Below are positions 11,592-22,894 of a stretch of DNA of 64,000 nt, piece by piece. The position numbers and the translations under genes are program-made. The notes beneath the pieces were generated by a model. The model saw nothing but the letters and a program-made list of their open reading frames with translations. It did not search any database and was not told the DNA's origin. How positions within the stretch are numbered: the first letter of the stretch is position 1; the number at the start of each line of letters is the position of its first letter. Source of the DNA: Acheta domesticus (lineage: Eukaryota > Arthropoda > Insecta > Orthoptera > Gryllidae); assembly GCA_031308135.1 (NCBI GenBank), contig JAHLJT010009355.1, positions 3,843,217-3,907,216 of the forward strand. The letters run 5' to 3'.

Positions 11592-12104
11592 TGCGAGTCC
11601 ACTTGACTGTTTGTGCTTCCGGGCGCGTCACCTACTGAGGTCATTAGTCCCGTAAGTGTAGTGCGTGTTTATTCCTCGGGAGGTGGCGATGATCTTTCCC
11701 CGCTGGATGGCGAGATCGGGCGCCGACCTACCGTCGATTAGCGGGGTTTTCCACAACCAAGTATCTCCTCCCAGCGGGGCACCGCCTCACCCGGGACAAG
11801 CTTTCAGCTCCCGACCGGTCTCCCGGCATGTGTGGTAATGTAGTGCATGTTAGTGTAAGGGTTGCGGATCCGTGGCCCGTTTGTTAGGGTACTGCTCCGG
11901 CATTCGCCTGGTGTTGATGCGAGAAAGCTCGGAAAAGTACCGATCAGGGCAGCCGGCCGCTAGAATTCTCCCCCAGGCAGCGACAGAACTCAAGCTAGCT
12001 GAGAAGCTATTGTCGAAAGCCCTGCCGCCGTCGGGAGTGGAACCTAGGATCTCCCGGTCAGAGGGACTGCACTGAGCCATCTTTCCCGGTGCGAGTCCAC
12101 TTGA
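11592..12104 (-). mobile_element. Full-length tRNA-derived SINE family S1 with 15-bp target duplication
   Basis: TGCGAGTCCACTTGA occurs exactly at 11592-11606 and 12090-12104 and brackets a 483-bp element. Read on the minus strand from 12089, the head has a box A-like TGGCTCAGTGC and a box B-like GGTTCCACTCC 32 nt apart, as in a Pol III promoter derived from a tRNA. The body (GACCGGTCTCCCGGCATGTG in plus, GGGCGCGTCA near the 3' end) recurs at 16525, 51583 and 55626. Other copies end in a (TTGA)n/(TCAA)n tail. It moves by LINE machinery in trans (known for SINEs). Confidence 0.9.
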
Positions 12105-12429
12105 AGCAGCCGCTGGATTCGTATACGCACTCGATGGAAATGGAGAAGCAAGAAGAAGCAAGGCAGGCCCGGGGACAGGATCGCACGAGTTAGTTCACAC
12201 ATGCTACAAGGCAATTCCCAACAACGCCCGCACACGGACCACAGGTGTCTCAGGGAGACAACTGATAAAACATCTGGCATCTAAAATTATCAACGCAGAA
12301 CGCTCAATTAAAGAAATCCCGCCGAAAAAGAAATGAAACTCCCAAGAAGGTTAACGCAATTGAAAGGAACTTTTCTTATGAACACGTGGCAATATATTAG
12401 ATCGAATTCATTCGTGATTAAATGAATGG

Positions 12430-12476
12430 AGAGTAGAGTTGTACAAGCTGCTGGCTGTGGCCGCCCGCGCCGAGGC

Positions 12477-12509
<33 letters not shown>

Positions 12510-12570
12510 GGCGGCCTTGGACGGGGCGGCCGTGCCTCCGGGGGCGACGCACGAGGCGAGCAGAGCAGCC
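12430..12570. other. GC-rich block with GGTGGGC heptamer array
   Basis: Four GGTGGGC units at about 12479-12508, followed by GGGGCGGCC. The G runs fit a G-quadruplex motif. The array is the reverse complement of the one at 9226-9260. Confidence 0.6.
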
Positions 12571-12684
12571 TTACGCCCAAAGTTACCCCAATATGACCCT
12601 ATTGTCATACGTATTAAAACTTCCGGCGACTGGTAAGGTGAGGGGGAGGAGGATATCGGCAATAGCTGGTGAAGCGTTCCATTT

Positions 12685-12914
12685 ATGGAGCGATTATTGT
12701 AACTCACGGCCTATCTCCACGATGGAATACGTCACGGTATTTCGCGTCTTTCTCAGTCGTGCTGCTAGACACCGCACGATCGCGACCGTATCAAGCAGTG
12801 CTTGCGATCAAGCAACATCTAGCGGCATAAGCGAGGAAGACGCGCAATGCCTTGTGATATTGCTTCGTGGCCACAGGGGCTTGAGGGGCAAAGTTCTACA
12901 AATCACACTATAAC
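12685..12914. mobile_element. Palindromic MITE family M1, copy 3
   Basis: GAGCGATTATTGTAACTCA at the left and AATCACACTATAAC at the right. The core has CCACGATGGAATACGTCAC, TTTCGCGTCTTTCTCAG, GATCGCGACCGTATCAAGCA and GGGCTTGAGGGGCAAAGTT. Arms are inverted relative to each other. Confidence 0.82.
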
Positions 12915-13387
12915 AAGAGTTGTATGAAGACCAGAGGTGGAAAAGAAAGACCAAGAGAAATACTGCAGCTGCTTTCCCTGGGCCAGGGGAGCTTCGGCAC
13001 CCATTGCGTGGCGCACGCCAGCGATTACGCAATGCATTCTCATCCTGTACTGGCAGTAGGGAAAGGAACGGGGTTGAGGATTCGATGCCGCGCTCTCCGG
13101 CGGAGGCCCCGAGGCTCGCGGTGGCGCTCCACCCGCTCCCCACCGGCCAACGCTTCGTCCCGCTGCTAAGAAGGAGGGGCGGAGTTTTCTTTTCACTTTA
13201 GTACAGAAATGCATTTTATCCAATATCTTTTGACTGTCTTTGGATTTTAATATTTCATTGTCCAGTTTTTTTAAGACGGTCGATACTATAGTTCGATGAT
13301 CAAAAGGTTAATAAAAGGCCATCTATTTTAAATTTGGAAATGGATTTCTCTCGACGCGACATTTCGAGGAGCACTTTTCCTCTTCTT

Positions 13388-13464
13388 CAGGAGTCTAACT
13401 ATAATAAAGAATAGTTAGACTCCTGTTAGAATAGCTAGACTCCTGTTAGAATAGCTAGACTCCT
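13388..13464. repeat. Perfect 15-bp hairpin followed by 20-bp tandem copies of its arm
   Basis: CAGGAGTCTAACTAT at 13388-13402 and its exact inverse at 13411-13425 flank an 8-nt loop. The right arm then continues into two 20-bp units (TCCTGTTAGAATAGCTAGAC) and a partial third. Confidence 0.85.
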
Positions 13465-13572
13465 TTTTAGACAATTTTCAAAGGACTCGTAGTCTTCCCT
13501 GTGATAAATATTCCGTAGCCATGAACTACCAAATAGCCACGGTCAATGAGACTTTACTGCGTTTCATCTCAC

Positions 13573-14159
13573 TTAACTCTCGTACCACATCTGCTTATTT
13601 ATATCAAGTTCCATACCTGGGGTCTTTTTGGACCCCAAGCTTTACTGACAATTGGAAGTGGTAAACACGAATGTGTACTGCAAGATACTGTGTGTAAATA
13701 ATTGATTTTATAAAAGAATACCTTACTTGAGTAATTTTCTATGACATAATAAATATATTTATATTAAATATTTCTTATAAAGAATAACAAACGTAGTACA
13801 TTGATTCATAATGCTTACGAAATATTTATGAGTTTATGAAAGATATTTTGAGATACATCAAATATCAGACAAAAATGTATGGTATTAACTACATTTTTAA
13901 TTTCATGACAATATGTTTGAAATGAAAATGGGAAAATTACAGACTATGCCTTAGATAAAAGCGGTGCCATGTAAAGAAAAAAAAATCAATAACTCTCTAA
14001 TAAAATTTGGAAACTTTGTGAAAATGGTTTGGTACCTGCTTAAGAAGTGCCCAAAGGCATATCTAGAAGACTGACATTACCCTGCAAATATTCAGCAAAA
14101 TATTAACAAATTAATGATCACGAGGTCCAAGAAGACCGCAGATTTAGTACGAGGGTTAA
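13573..14159. mobile_element. piggyBac-type non-autonomous element, copy 1
   Basis: TTAA at both borders (13573-13576, 14156-14159). The left end TTAACTCTCGTACCACATCT and the inverse of the right end TTAACCCTCGTACTAAATCT match. Subterminal inverted GGGGTC-TTTTT-GGACCCC at 13619-13636 and a decayed partner at 14122-14139. TTAA duplications with CCC-type ends are diagnostic for piggyBac. About 587 bp, no transposase. Confidence 0.83.
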
Positions 14160-15469
14160 TGAATCACCCATTTCGCTTTCACGAGGAACGTCTGTGAAAT
14201 AAGGGCAAATTTACGTGGGCACTTGTTTCAGCAATCAATTATTGCCAGAGGATTCCCTTATTCCCCTAAAGTCGACTATGATTCTTTTCCCTGAGGGTAT
14301 CATCCTGCATCTCAACTACTTCACTCGCAGAGGTTTTTTCTTTCTGAGGAACGCACAAGGAATGTAGCGTTCAAATGTCATACTTTTGACGAAATTCCTT
14401 AGAAAAAACTGGGGAGGTGCTGAATGCAAAAACAGAGAGAGGGTAATTACAAAGGCGGACCCCACAGGCCATATGAAACTGTTCAACACACGGGAGACAT
14501 TTCACACTACTAACATCAAGAATAAACCAAGATATACACGATTTCACACGTGTTTGAAATAATTTGTTAAAAACGTCACTAAACAAACTAATTGTATCCT
14601 AATACACTTTTAAAAATAATTTTTGTCATTCAATTAACAAAAAAAACTCCTTTTCTGATTTTTTGATTTCTGATATTCTGATTACAAGAACGTGAAATTG
14701 TAGTGTCCATCAAACGAAAATTCTCTAACACTTTTTACCGAGTCCTTGAATCATTCGACGCCCAATTTTCATGTTTTAAAAGGCGCCAAATCATTTTAAC
14801 TCGCGTCTTATTCCTAACGGCGCTGGAGTGATCCAGTTCATCGTTCTGCACTTTACAAGAAAAAGAGATTGCCGCAGATCGGTGCCTATTACCGACAGCT
14901 TTTGCCACAGGGAAAATGCAAAACGTGCGGTCCATGGTGGGGCAGAGAATTACACCAACATGAACATATCGCGATACGAATCAAAACACGTAACAAGAAA
15001 AAATACCGCCCGCCAGAGACCAACTTTAAGAAATGAAGAGAGGGAAATGTAGATATATCAATGTGAACAATCAATAACTAGATCCGCCAAAAAAATTCTC
15101 GTTTTCTTTCAATGTTTTCTCGATGAAGTAATCATTTATACACCGTTACAAAATGTATCCATTCAAGCAAATATTCACTTCCATAACAAATTCAAATGAT
15201 TAAGATTGCAGCAGCGTTCTTGTGAAGTTGGACATCGACTCTAAAGATCAGCCGTTGGCATACACCAAAATATCCTTGGTTAGCTGGTTACTGAATTAAT
15301 GTCGAATTTAAATGAATTAACTGCCTGAAAGATACGAATCTTCCCGGTTCACATTACGCCTTATTCGAGATACATTATATATCTATTGAGGGATAAGGCC
15401 CCTTGAAGGTCATTAAGGCCTAGGAGTAATGACCACGATGATGATAACGGCGATGGGATGAGAGGCAGG
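14160..15469. other. No gene seen
   Basis: AT-rich, short ORFs only, no recurring repeat recognised. Confidence 0.4.
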
Positions 15470-15990
15470 GAAACCTTGACAAAAACTGCACATGGATTCA
15501 ACAGTTTTTTGAGAAAGTTTTGAAAATGTTTTGTGGCCAAAGCACCACAAAAGTCACAATACCCGTTTCATACTCAAGAGACTTCGAGATCATTCGATCG
15601 ACTTTTCGGTATTATGAGCCCACGAAACGTGGATTCAGACTACAAGCCTGTTAAAGGATAATTTAGTTAGTTATATACGACCAAGATATATCCACTTTTT
15701 CGTTACCATGGTGCGACAATAGTTTTTTTCGGCGCACAAATACAATACTTTCTCTTTTTACGAAGTACGGGCGAAAAAGTGAAAAACACGTCTTCAAGAA
15801 AGGACATATACAATTTTTTTGAGAAAAATGAGTAGGTTTCACGTAATTTCTCCTTGAAGTTCATGCCATTTACACAAAAAAATTAGAAATCACTAATTTT
15901 TTCTTCCATTTTTTCACGGATAGAACGAGGACGCCTAAAAGAATGGTGAACGTTGAGCTATGTGAATTTTCGAAAATTGCAAAAGTTAGA
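15470..15990 (-). mobile_element. Helitron-like family H, partial copy (minus)
   Basis: TTTTTTGAGAAAGTTTTGAA, GATCGACTTTTCGGTATTAT, CCACGAAACGTGGATTC and CCACTTTTTCGTTACC match, inverted, the copies at 29005, 33290 and 24041. The 3' terminus is not present. Confidence 0.6.
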
Positions 15991-16156
15991 TTTTCATGCG
16001 AGAAAGTAGGCATTTTTCAGAAAGCGCACAATGAAATCACTGAATAATTGTGAATAGATTGAAATACATGGTGCAATTGTAGTTGGGTGAGTGGAAACAA
16101 ACGTGGTAGCGTCCTAGAAAGCCGTTGCAGTTGCATGTTGCCCTGAGGAATGGTGC

Positions 16157-16436
16157 GGTTACGGCAGGGCTGTCCGACTGGCGGGCCGCGACCAAATACA
16201 ACGATCTTCCAGTTACGCATGCTTATAATAGTGTAACTGTAATTATAAATGTGAAATATGTACATTAAAAACATTAAGGAGGTTGAATAAAAGGCGTATC
16301 TAATACATGTATTTGTTTCAATATAGTCTCAGTGGTTAGGGCAAAAACTATCTTAAACGATGGTGCGGCCCGCGGCTGAACTAGAATTTGATATTTTGTC
16401 CTTAAGTCCTTCCAAGTTGAACAGGCCCGGTTTAAG
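16157..16436. mobile_element. hAT-type non-autonomous element, copy 2
   Basis: Left end CAGGGCTGTCCGACTGGCGG at 16165, right end AAGTTGAACAGGCCC near 16428. Flanks GGTTACGG and GGTTTAAG are a decayed 8-bp duplication. The internal GGTTGAATAAAAGGCGTATC, GTGCGGCCCGCGGCTGAACT and AGAATTTGATAT match 524-820. The CAGGGCTGTCC end is a familiar hAT terminus. Confidence 0.8.
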
Positions 16437-16524
16437 GGCATGTTTTACTCTGCAATGGCGTAATATCGCCCCCAACGCTTGTGGTGCTAGCAAGGGAAGG
16501 GAAGACGTGGAGAGATGGATTGTT

Positions 16525-16810
16525 CGTGATTCCGGGCGCGTCAACTACAGAGGTCATAAGTCCCGTAAGTGTAGTTCATTTTTTCATCGGGAGACGGCAG
16601 TGATCTTCTCCCGCTGGACGGTGAGATCCGGCGCGGACCTACGTCAGCTTTCGGGGATTTTCTCCAACCGGGTATCTCCGTCCAGCGAGGCACCGCCCCA
16701 GCCGGGACAAGCTGTAAGCTCCCGACCGGTCTCACGGCATGTGTGGTCGTGTGGTGCATGTTAGTGTGTGTGTGTGTGTAAGAGGAGAGAACTAGGAAGA
16801 GAGGATCGCG
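16525..16810 (-). mobile_element. SINE family S1, partial copy
   Basis: GATTCCGGGCGCGTCAACTA, AAGTCCCGTAAGTGTAG, AGCCGGGACAAGCTGTAAGC and TCTCACGGCATGTGTGG match S1 at 11607-12089. The tRNA head is missing and a (TG)n tract sits at 16765-16779. Confidence 0.8.
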
Positions 16811-16819
16811 AGCGGTGTG

Positions 16820-17100
16820 TGTTAGGGAGAGGGGGCGGGAGAGAGGGCGCCAATCGGCCCAGGCAGTGGCGAACGCGGAACAGCGGGCGCGGCGCGGTGC
16901 GGCGACGGCGCAAGGCCACGGCCGGCGCGGCTCCCGTCCGCCCACGCTGCCAAAAGCTCCCCGCCCCGCGAGGGCGCGCGCCAAGCATTCCACGCGGCCG
17001 TGGGCGCTGGGGCGGCACCTGCGACGAGCGACGCGACGCGACGCGCCACGGCCGCCACGACCCGATACACGCGACTCAAAGCCACTCGCCGCGTTTTACT
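16820..17100. other. GC-rich island beside SINE
   Basis: CpG-rich with (GCGAC)n-type repeats near 17030. It carries ORFs of 116-122 codons in several frames without resemblance to proteins. Confidence 0.4.
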
Positions 17101-17119
17101 TATGTTACGGAGAAGCACA

Positions 17120-17505
17120 AGAACTTTCGGTTGTAGTGAACGTACCAAATAAGTCCTGCAAATGAATGCATCGCCAAAGGTCATAACAGAACAAGTCTCC
17201 CATGCGGTGAAGGAAGCGGAACCACCTTCTTAAACACACAGATCAAAGCACAATCAAGTGTGGAAAGAGCACGAACTTTGTAGAAGGAGCTAGAGAAATT
17301 ACTAATGAAAAAGGACAAATAAAGATATTTAAATTTTCAATTCGTGTTGTTAATGTATTTTGCTGTACCTCTATATTCATAAAATCAATTGTTGTGGAGA
17401 AATTGTATTTGATTTTGACATCATCGGATGTAATGAAACTCGGATATAGTGAAGCAAAAATGTTACTTCCCAGAAGTTCACTACAACCGTAGGCGACTAT
17501 ACATT
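17120..17505. mobile_element. pogo/Tigger-type non-autonomous element, copy 1
   Basis: Left CGGTTGTAGTGAACGTACC and right AGTTCACTACAACCGTAGG are inverted ends. The interior (GGAGCTAGAGAAATTACTAA, TGTGGAGAAATTGTATTTGA) matches 28296-28715. Ends of the form TATAGTGAAC occur in pogo/Tigger transposons; the class is inference. Confidence 0.65.
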
Positions 17506-19830
17506 ACCGTACTCAACGGTTGGTTCTTCAGAGCACGTTACAGAGCAGGGCATTACAAAGCTACGTTTCAAATCTATCATCAATTGCATTGCTGTTTCAC
17601 ATAACGACAACCATGCTCAACACAGCTGGTTTTGACAATTATAATATTTCATACAAAATCACTATTTGTTAGGTTAAGAACACGTACATATAGAAGCTCA
17701 TACTTATTCAAATTTGTATTGTTCATAATTTTATAGACTTAATGTAAGTGCTCAACAGAGCTTGAATTGCCAAATGTTAATACCACAAATGTAAATACAT
17801 TTGTAAAATAAAAATTGTACCAACAGAAATTGTAATCAACTTAAACGTAGCTTCAACCAGAGATAAACTGTAGAATTAAAATAATGCAAAGTTGCAGAGT
17901 GCACGAAAGACCGTGAGCCACATAAAAGCGATCTGTGAAGCCCAGGAGCCACCGACCCTCACCGAGCACCGCTTGCAGCCAACCACAAACGGACTCCACC
18001 TTCGACACTGCAAAATGTCACATCCACGTCCAAGTCAGATGCAAACCGCACGCAAACAAATAAGCTTCCAAGAATAATTCTGAAACACTACAATACAGAA
18101 CGTACTGCAATATACCGAAGTATGAGACTTCCCTTCAATATGTGAGAACATGCGCTGTACCTGGACACACGGGAAGTTCCACCAGAAATAACGCTTTCGG
18201 CGTTCTTTATTGTGGGGTAGGAAAGCATCTGAAGGAAGGGCGCACCTGGCGAAGCGCGCTGCAGGAGCGCGGCGAGAGAGCGGCCGGTCCTGGCGGCGGA
18301 CGGCGCGCGTTCCAATCACGTGGGAGGGAAGTGGAAGGCCATTCGTCACCGCGACCATTAATTCGTTCTCGTCGTCCTCCCATTATGCCATTACTCGGGA
18401 ACTCAAGTGAGCCACCTACGCCAGGCCCGCCACAAGGTGAGGAAGACGGCGCGCGCGGCACATGTTTTCAGAGAAGGGCACGAATTACGCCGCCGTTTAA
18501 GGTCTGGGGTTTGCAGATCCTTTGAAAATCGAGTTGAAGTGCGAACTCATCGCGTTCTTTTGCCAGCGAGAGTGTAATCACACCTATAACGACAGCAAAG
18601 ATGTTCAACTCTTCACGAAGACAGAAACGTCAAAGGGAACTATGATTCACATTTCGAATGGCTGTCCGAAACAACATACCTTCAAAATTTCAAAATACCA
18701 AGGAGTAGTTACAAATGACCGTCCTTTTCTTTCTATCAGAAACATTCGTTGTTTGATTAATTTCAGTGAGAATATTCTACGTTTTAATACTCTTCAATTT
18801 AGAACTTAATGAGAAATTCGAAAACCCATACGAGAAACTATTTAGAAAACAAACACTACGAACGGATTGTCCAAAGAGTGTTATTTTTCCTCACTCGTAA
18901 ATTACGAGAAGGGTGTTAGAGAAACCGTTCACTCGAGGCAACACAGCCCAAGCCTCAATAGGACAGTTTGGTTCTGATCCACCACAGGAGGCAGAAAATG
19001 ACTCTCCTAGAATTGGCACCTTCACTGGATGGATTGCACAGCATAAACTAACATTAAAAATGAAATGTAGAGGTGCTACAGAATAACACAGACTTTCTCG
19101 TACTAGTTAGATTTTTAATTCCTTTGGTCTACGCTAGCTTTTGGATTTTCCCTCACTCTCACTCTCTTTCCAACTAGTACCATCCTATCGCCCTCCTAAG
19201 TACGTTTTTTCACATTTGCTCAATTATTCGGCCTCCTAATGGTCGATCTGAAGCACAATTTTAAAAATATTGTAGAAGAGGAAAAGCTCATCCTAGGCAT
19301 CCTGGACATTTTCGTCAACTTTTTAATTTTTTTTATAGAAAATGTCGTTTAAGCGTCTTTATACCAGCGAAATTTGAAGCTCTTCTTCAGAGAAAACTTT
19401 TGAGTTGAAGAGAAACTTCATTCGACATAGTTTCAAGCAATATGACTCACAAATGCATTAATGTATACAAATTGCTTGAAATATATCAAGAATTAACATC
19501 GTGAGATAGATTAAAAAAATCTTTTGTGTAATTTAAAACACAACAAAAGAAATCATGTTGTTTAATCCATTCTGAACTTTTCGTTCAAAAATTGGAAATA
19601 CAAAAAGGTAAGGGACGCATACAAATTGGGACAAGTCTCACATTATTGAACTTATTAAATTTTAGAAAAGTGTTCCAAATTTTTCCGGCATCTACTACCA
19701 TTTCTGATAGAGACTTTTTCCCTAAATAAAATTTGTTCTTTAAAACTAAGTCTTGAAGGAATATAAATGATAATCGATGTGTTTTTGAAATGTTGACACT
19801 TTTTTATCGTCTAGAAAGTAGAGTTCGCTA
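17506..19830. other. No gene seen
   Basis: AT-rich except for a CpG-rich patch at 18220-18460 with a 127-codon ORF of no recognisable family. 19290-19480 resembles decayed H-family sequence. Confidence 0.4.
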
Positions 19831-19920
19831 TAATGCGGGTAGAGTAAGAGCATCGTGACTCGCGTGTAAACTAAAAGAACCTCAGTTCGAATCCCAGCGC
19901 AGAAAAAAAAAAGCTTTCTT
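19831..19920 (+). repeat. tRNA-like remnant with A-tail
   Basis: GTTCGAATCCC (perfect box B) about 45 nt after a weak box A-like AGAGTAAGAGC, followed by a run of ten A. It reads like a decayed tRNA-derived SINE head or tRNA pseudogene. A full cloverleaf is not convincing. Confidence 0.4.
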
Positions 19921-20700
19921 GTTGGAAACATTTTTTAATGGTTCAGGTAGTATTGTAATATTGTAGAGCTTTTACAAATGAGAATTACGAATAACGCGAG
20001 AGACGATGCGTGTATTGTTGTAGCTGCACCAGTTGCACACTGAAACTACTTTCGTGCGAGGGAGACACGTATCATAGGTCGCTGAACAGGCGTTACCACA
20101 ACGCCAAAGGCCCATTCACAATGCACACGTAAACATAAGCATAACGCATAGAAAAAACTTTAACATATGTGATAAACGGAAGAATTCACAATGTCCAACA
20201 TAAGCGTAAGGAAATATTTTCTTTTTTCTGTGGATCGTTCCGGTTGCTATTGGTTGGATGTGAGAATGTATAATTTATATACACACTCATACATAAATAC
20301 GTATGCATGCACTGTGGCACAGCAGCTCTTACGAACTGACGAGCCTACCAGCGGCGACTCGGCCTTGCGGCCATGGGTTGCGTTAGGATGGATTAGGTAT
20401 TTTAATTTCAATAAAAATTAAAACTGAATGATACTACTAGGAATACTACAACAAAACTATACGTCAAAAGATCGTACGCTACAAAACCACGCAGAAAACC
20501 GACGAAAATCAACCACGCAATTTGGAAAAGCAGTCTTTTGTTCGATCTATGGACTTGGATCGTATTTCGATACTCGATTTTGAGTTGATGTACTGTGATT
20601 GAAAAGTATAAGTGAAGGCGTTAGGTGTCGCGAATGAGTCCTTTCCCCAAAGCGAACTCGAAAAGGAGACGGAGGAGCTTCTTCCCAGTGGAGGGCCGCG
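19921..20700. other. No gene seen
   Basis: The motif ATTCACAATG occurs twice (near 20114 and 20185) and again near 33195 with ACGTAA-rich flanks. It may mark an unidentified element, but no ends could be defined. Confidence 0.35.
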
Positions 20701-20710
20701 GGGCGCAGGC

Positions 20711-20744
20711 AGGGGAGGGGAGGGGAGGGGAGGGGAGGGGAGGG
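20711..20744. repeat. (AGGGG)n tandem repeat
   Basis: Six to seven AGGGG pentamers inside a GC-rich stretch (20680-20830). Confidence 0.95.
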
Positions 20745-20882
20745 GCGAGTATTGATCGCGAGGGGAGCACGCGGCGGCGCCACGCGGCGCGTGGAGGGGG
20801 GGAGGGGTGCAGCCCCTCGGAGAACGCCCCGCGCGCCATTCACCGACACTGATGGCAAATCTCACCACAACATCCACGCATC

Positions 20883-21190
20883 GCTAAAGGGGTTTCCATG
20901 GCCAGCAAAACATCCACGTTTTAACATACTATTTTCCTATCCCTTTTTAATTACCGTATGCAAATGGAAAATGTTTTAGTGTTTGGTTAGCAGCATGTTA
21001 GTACTAGGCTACTATGCTAAGAAAAATTAAAATTAAGGAACATCGTGTTTCACTGTTTTACCATCTTCATCTTTTAATCAATATTCGACATGTACCATAC
21101 AAAATACTATAAATATAACATACACATTCTTTAAAAAACACAATAAAGCATATAATAAGAATAGCAAACTCAAACATCGATGTTTGTTTG
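20883..21190 (+). repeat. Dispersed repeat R1, copy 2
   Basis: Collinear with 78-430: GCTAAAGGGG, ATTACCGTATGCAAATGG, GTTAGCAGCATG, TAGGCTACTATGCTAAG and ACTCAAACATCGATGTTTG. It stops at the first ATCGATG unit, where copy 1 goes on for three. Confidence 0.75.
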
Positions 21191-21352
21191 CCATCCGTAT
21201 TTACGAATGCAATGCTACGCAATGAGCGACTCTTCAAAGCAACCACCTCCAAAACTGCAGCAGCGAGGAACTTTTCCCCATCAGCAGGAACGCGCCCTAT
21301 GATTACTACGAAGCGACGGAAGAACGTGTCAGGACGAAACGCGACAAAAGGA

Positions 21353-21398
21353 AAAGGAGAGGAGAGGAGAGGAGAGGAGAGGCGAGGCGAGGCGAGGG
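21353..21398. repeat. (GGAGA)n/(GGCGA)n tandem repeat
   Basis: Pentamer array beside a GC-rich block (21400-21560) with several overlapping ORFs. No gene. Confidence 0.9.
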
Positions 21399-21779
21399 AA
21401 AGGGCCCGAAACGCACATGGCGGCCGCGTCGCGCCGCCGCCGCCAGCGGTAACGCGATCCGCTGCAGCGGCGCCCGAAGGCTGCGAGAAAAAGCGGCGGC
21501 CGCGCAGCGAACGGGAGGAGGGCGCCGCCTCCCCCCACCGCCTGCCGCTCGACTTCACTCCCTCACAACCCGAAGCAATGCATTTGGACGACTCGCTCCG
21601 CATCTTCCACTCACCAAGGGCGGGCGAAAGGTTTCTACCCCGAGTAGTTGCCGCAATGTCTCGTACGACAGACTTGGGCAGCGTTTATTAGGCATTTCCA
21701 AGTCAAATTTCGTGAGCCCGGCTTCGTTAGTGTTCCCGCTAGAGTGCGTTGAATGTCATTGTGCAAGAAAACTGGCGAG

Positions 21780-22894
21780 TACGGAGAGACTCGAGAACCG
21801 TCCGTCACTGAAGATCTTCGTTTGAAGGGTCAAGTCGCCGAAGAAAATTGTAGAGGCCATGCAGAAGACACTTGGGAACAGTGCTCCGTCTTATGCGACA
21901 GTGAAGAAGTAGGTGGCCAATTCCAAATGAAGAAGTGAGGAAGATGCGCCAAGGAGTGGCAGGCCCATCTCTGTTGCCACAGATGAAAAAGTGAGTGCAA
22001 TTCACGATGTGATAACGCAGGATCGCCGAATAACATTGCAACACTTCCAGGTCACATTGCGAATCCCCCGTGGGTGGGCACATGACATTATTGAGGATAT
22101 TTTGGGGATGCTAAAACTTCCTTCTCGGTGGGTCCCGAAAGATCAGAACGCAGATCAGAACAGGAAACAAGTACTGTGCTGTGTTGAAATCGTGCGCCAT
22201 TTTGAAGCGAATGAAGACATTTTTGGAAGGTACGTAACAATGGATGAAACGTGGGTTCACCACTTTGATCCTGAGGCAAAGCAACAGTCACAACAATGGA
22301 AGAATCCTTCATCCCCTACCCCCTCCCCAAACAAATCGTGTGCGGAAATCAGCGGGGAAAGTGATGGCATCCGTTTTCTGCGATGCAGAAGGGGTAATTA
22401 TAGTAGATTTTTCTGCAGACGGACGTCACCATAAATGCATCTCACTACTGCAGTCTCCTGCGACATTTGAGAGAAGAGCTAAAGAAAAAAAGGTATGGAA
22501 AGACGGCGCGCGGTGATCTTTTGCATCAGCACAACGCACAGGCGCACAAAGCCTCCGCAGCCCACGAAACTCTGCATGACTGCAGGTTCGAATTATTACG
22601 TCACCCACCGTATTCTCCTGATTTGGCTTCATTAGACTTGTTTTCTTCTCCCAAACCTCAAAAAGGACCTAAAAGGACGGCGATTTGACAGTGATGATGC
22701 AGTGATTGATGTTGTGAATTCCTGACTGGACTCAAAACCAAAAACCTTTTATTTGAATGTCCTGCAAAAGTTGTCTCGTCGTATCCGTAAGTGTATTAGT
22801 GTACAAGGTTATTATGTTGAAAAATAAATTGCTGTTATGAAATTTCTGTCATGTTTTCATTGTTAGGCTAGAAACTTTTCGACCACCCCTCGTA
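21780..22894 (+). pseudogene. Decayed mariner transposase (mobile element remnant)
   Basis: Fragments of a mariner transposase in shifting frames: KIVEAMQKTLGN and APSYATVKK near 21830-21910, PRSGRPISVATDEKV near 21945, MDETWVHHFDPEAKQQS near 22241, KSAGKVMASVFCDAEG near 22345, and HPPYSPDLAS near 22603. The first catalytic Asp is present (MDETW). The second is replaced in LLHQHNA, where the family has HQDN. The third appears retained. Frameshifts and stops are many. The right terminal repeat, TACGAGGGGTGGTCGAAAAG read inward from 22894, ends in TA. A left end was not found, so the copy is 5' truncated or eroded. Confidence 0.92.

Noticed and set aside
19831..19920. Functional tRNA gene
   Set aside because: Box B is perfect but the acceptor and D arms do not pair well and an A-run follows, so a SINE-like relic is more likely.
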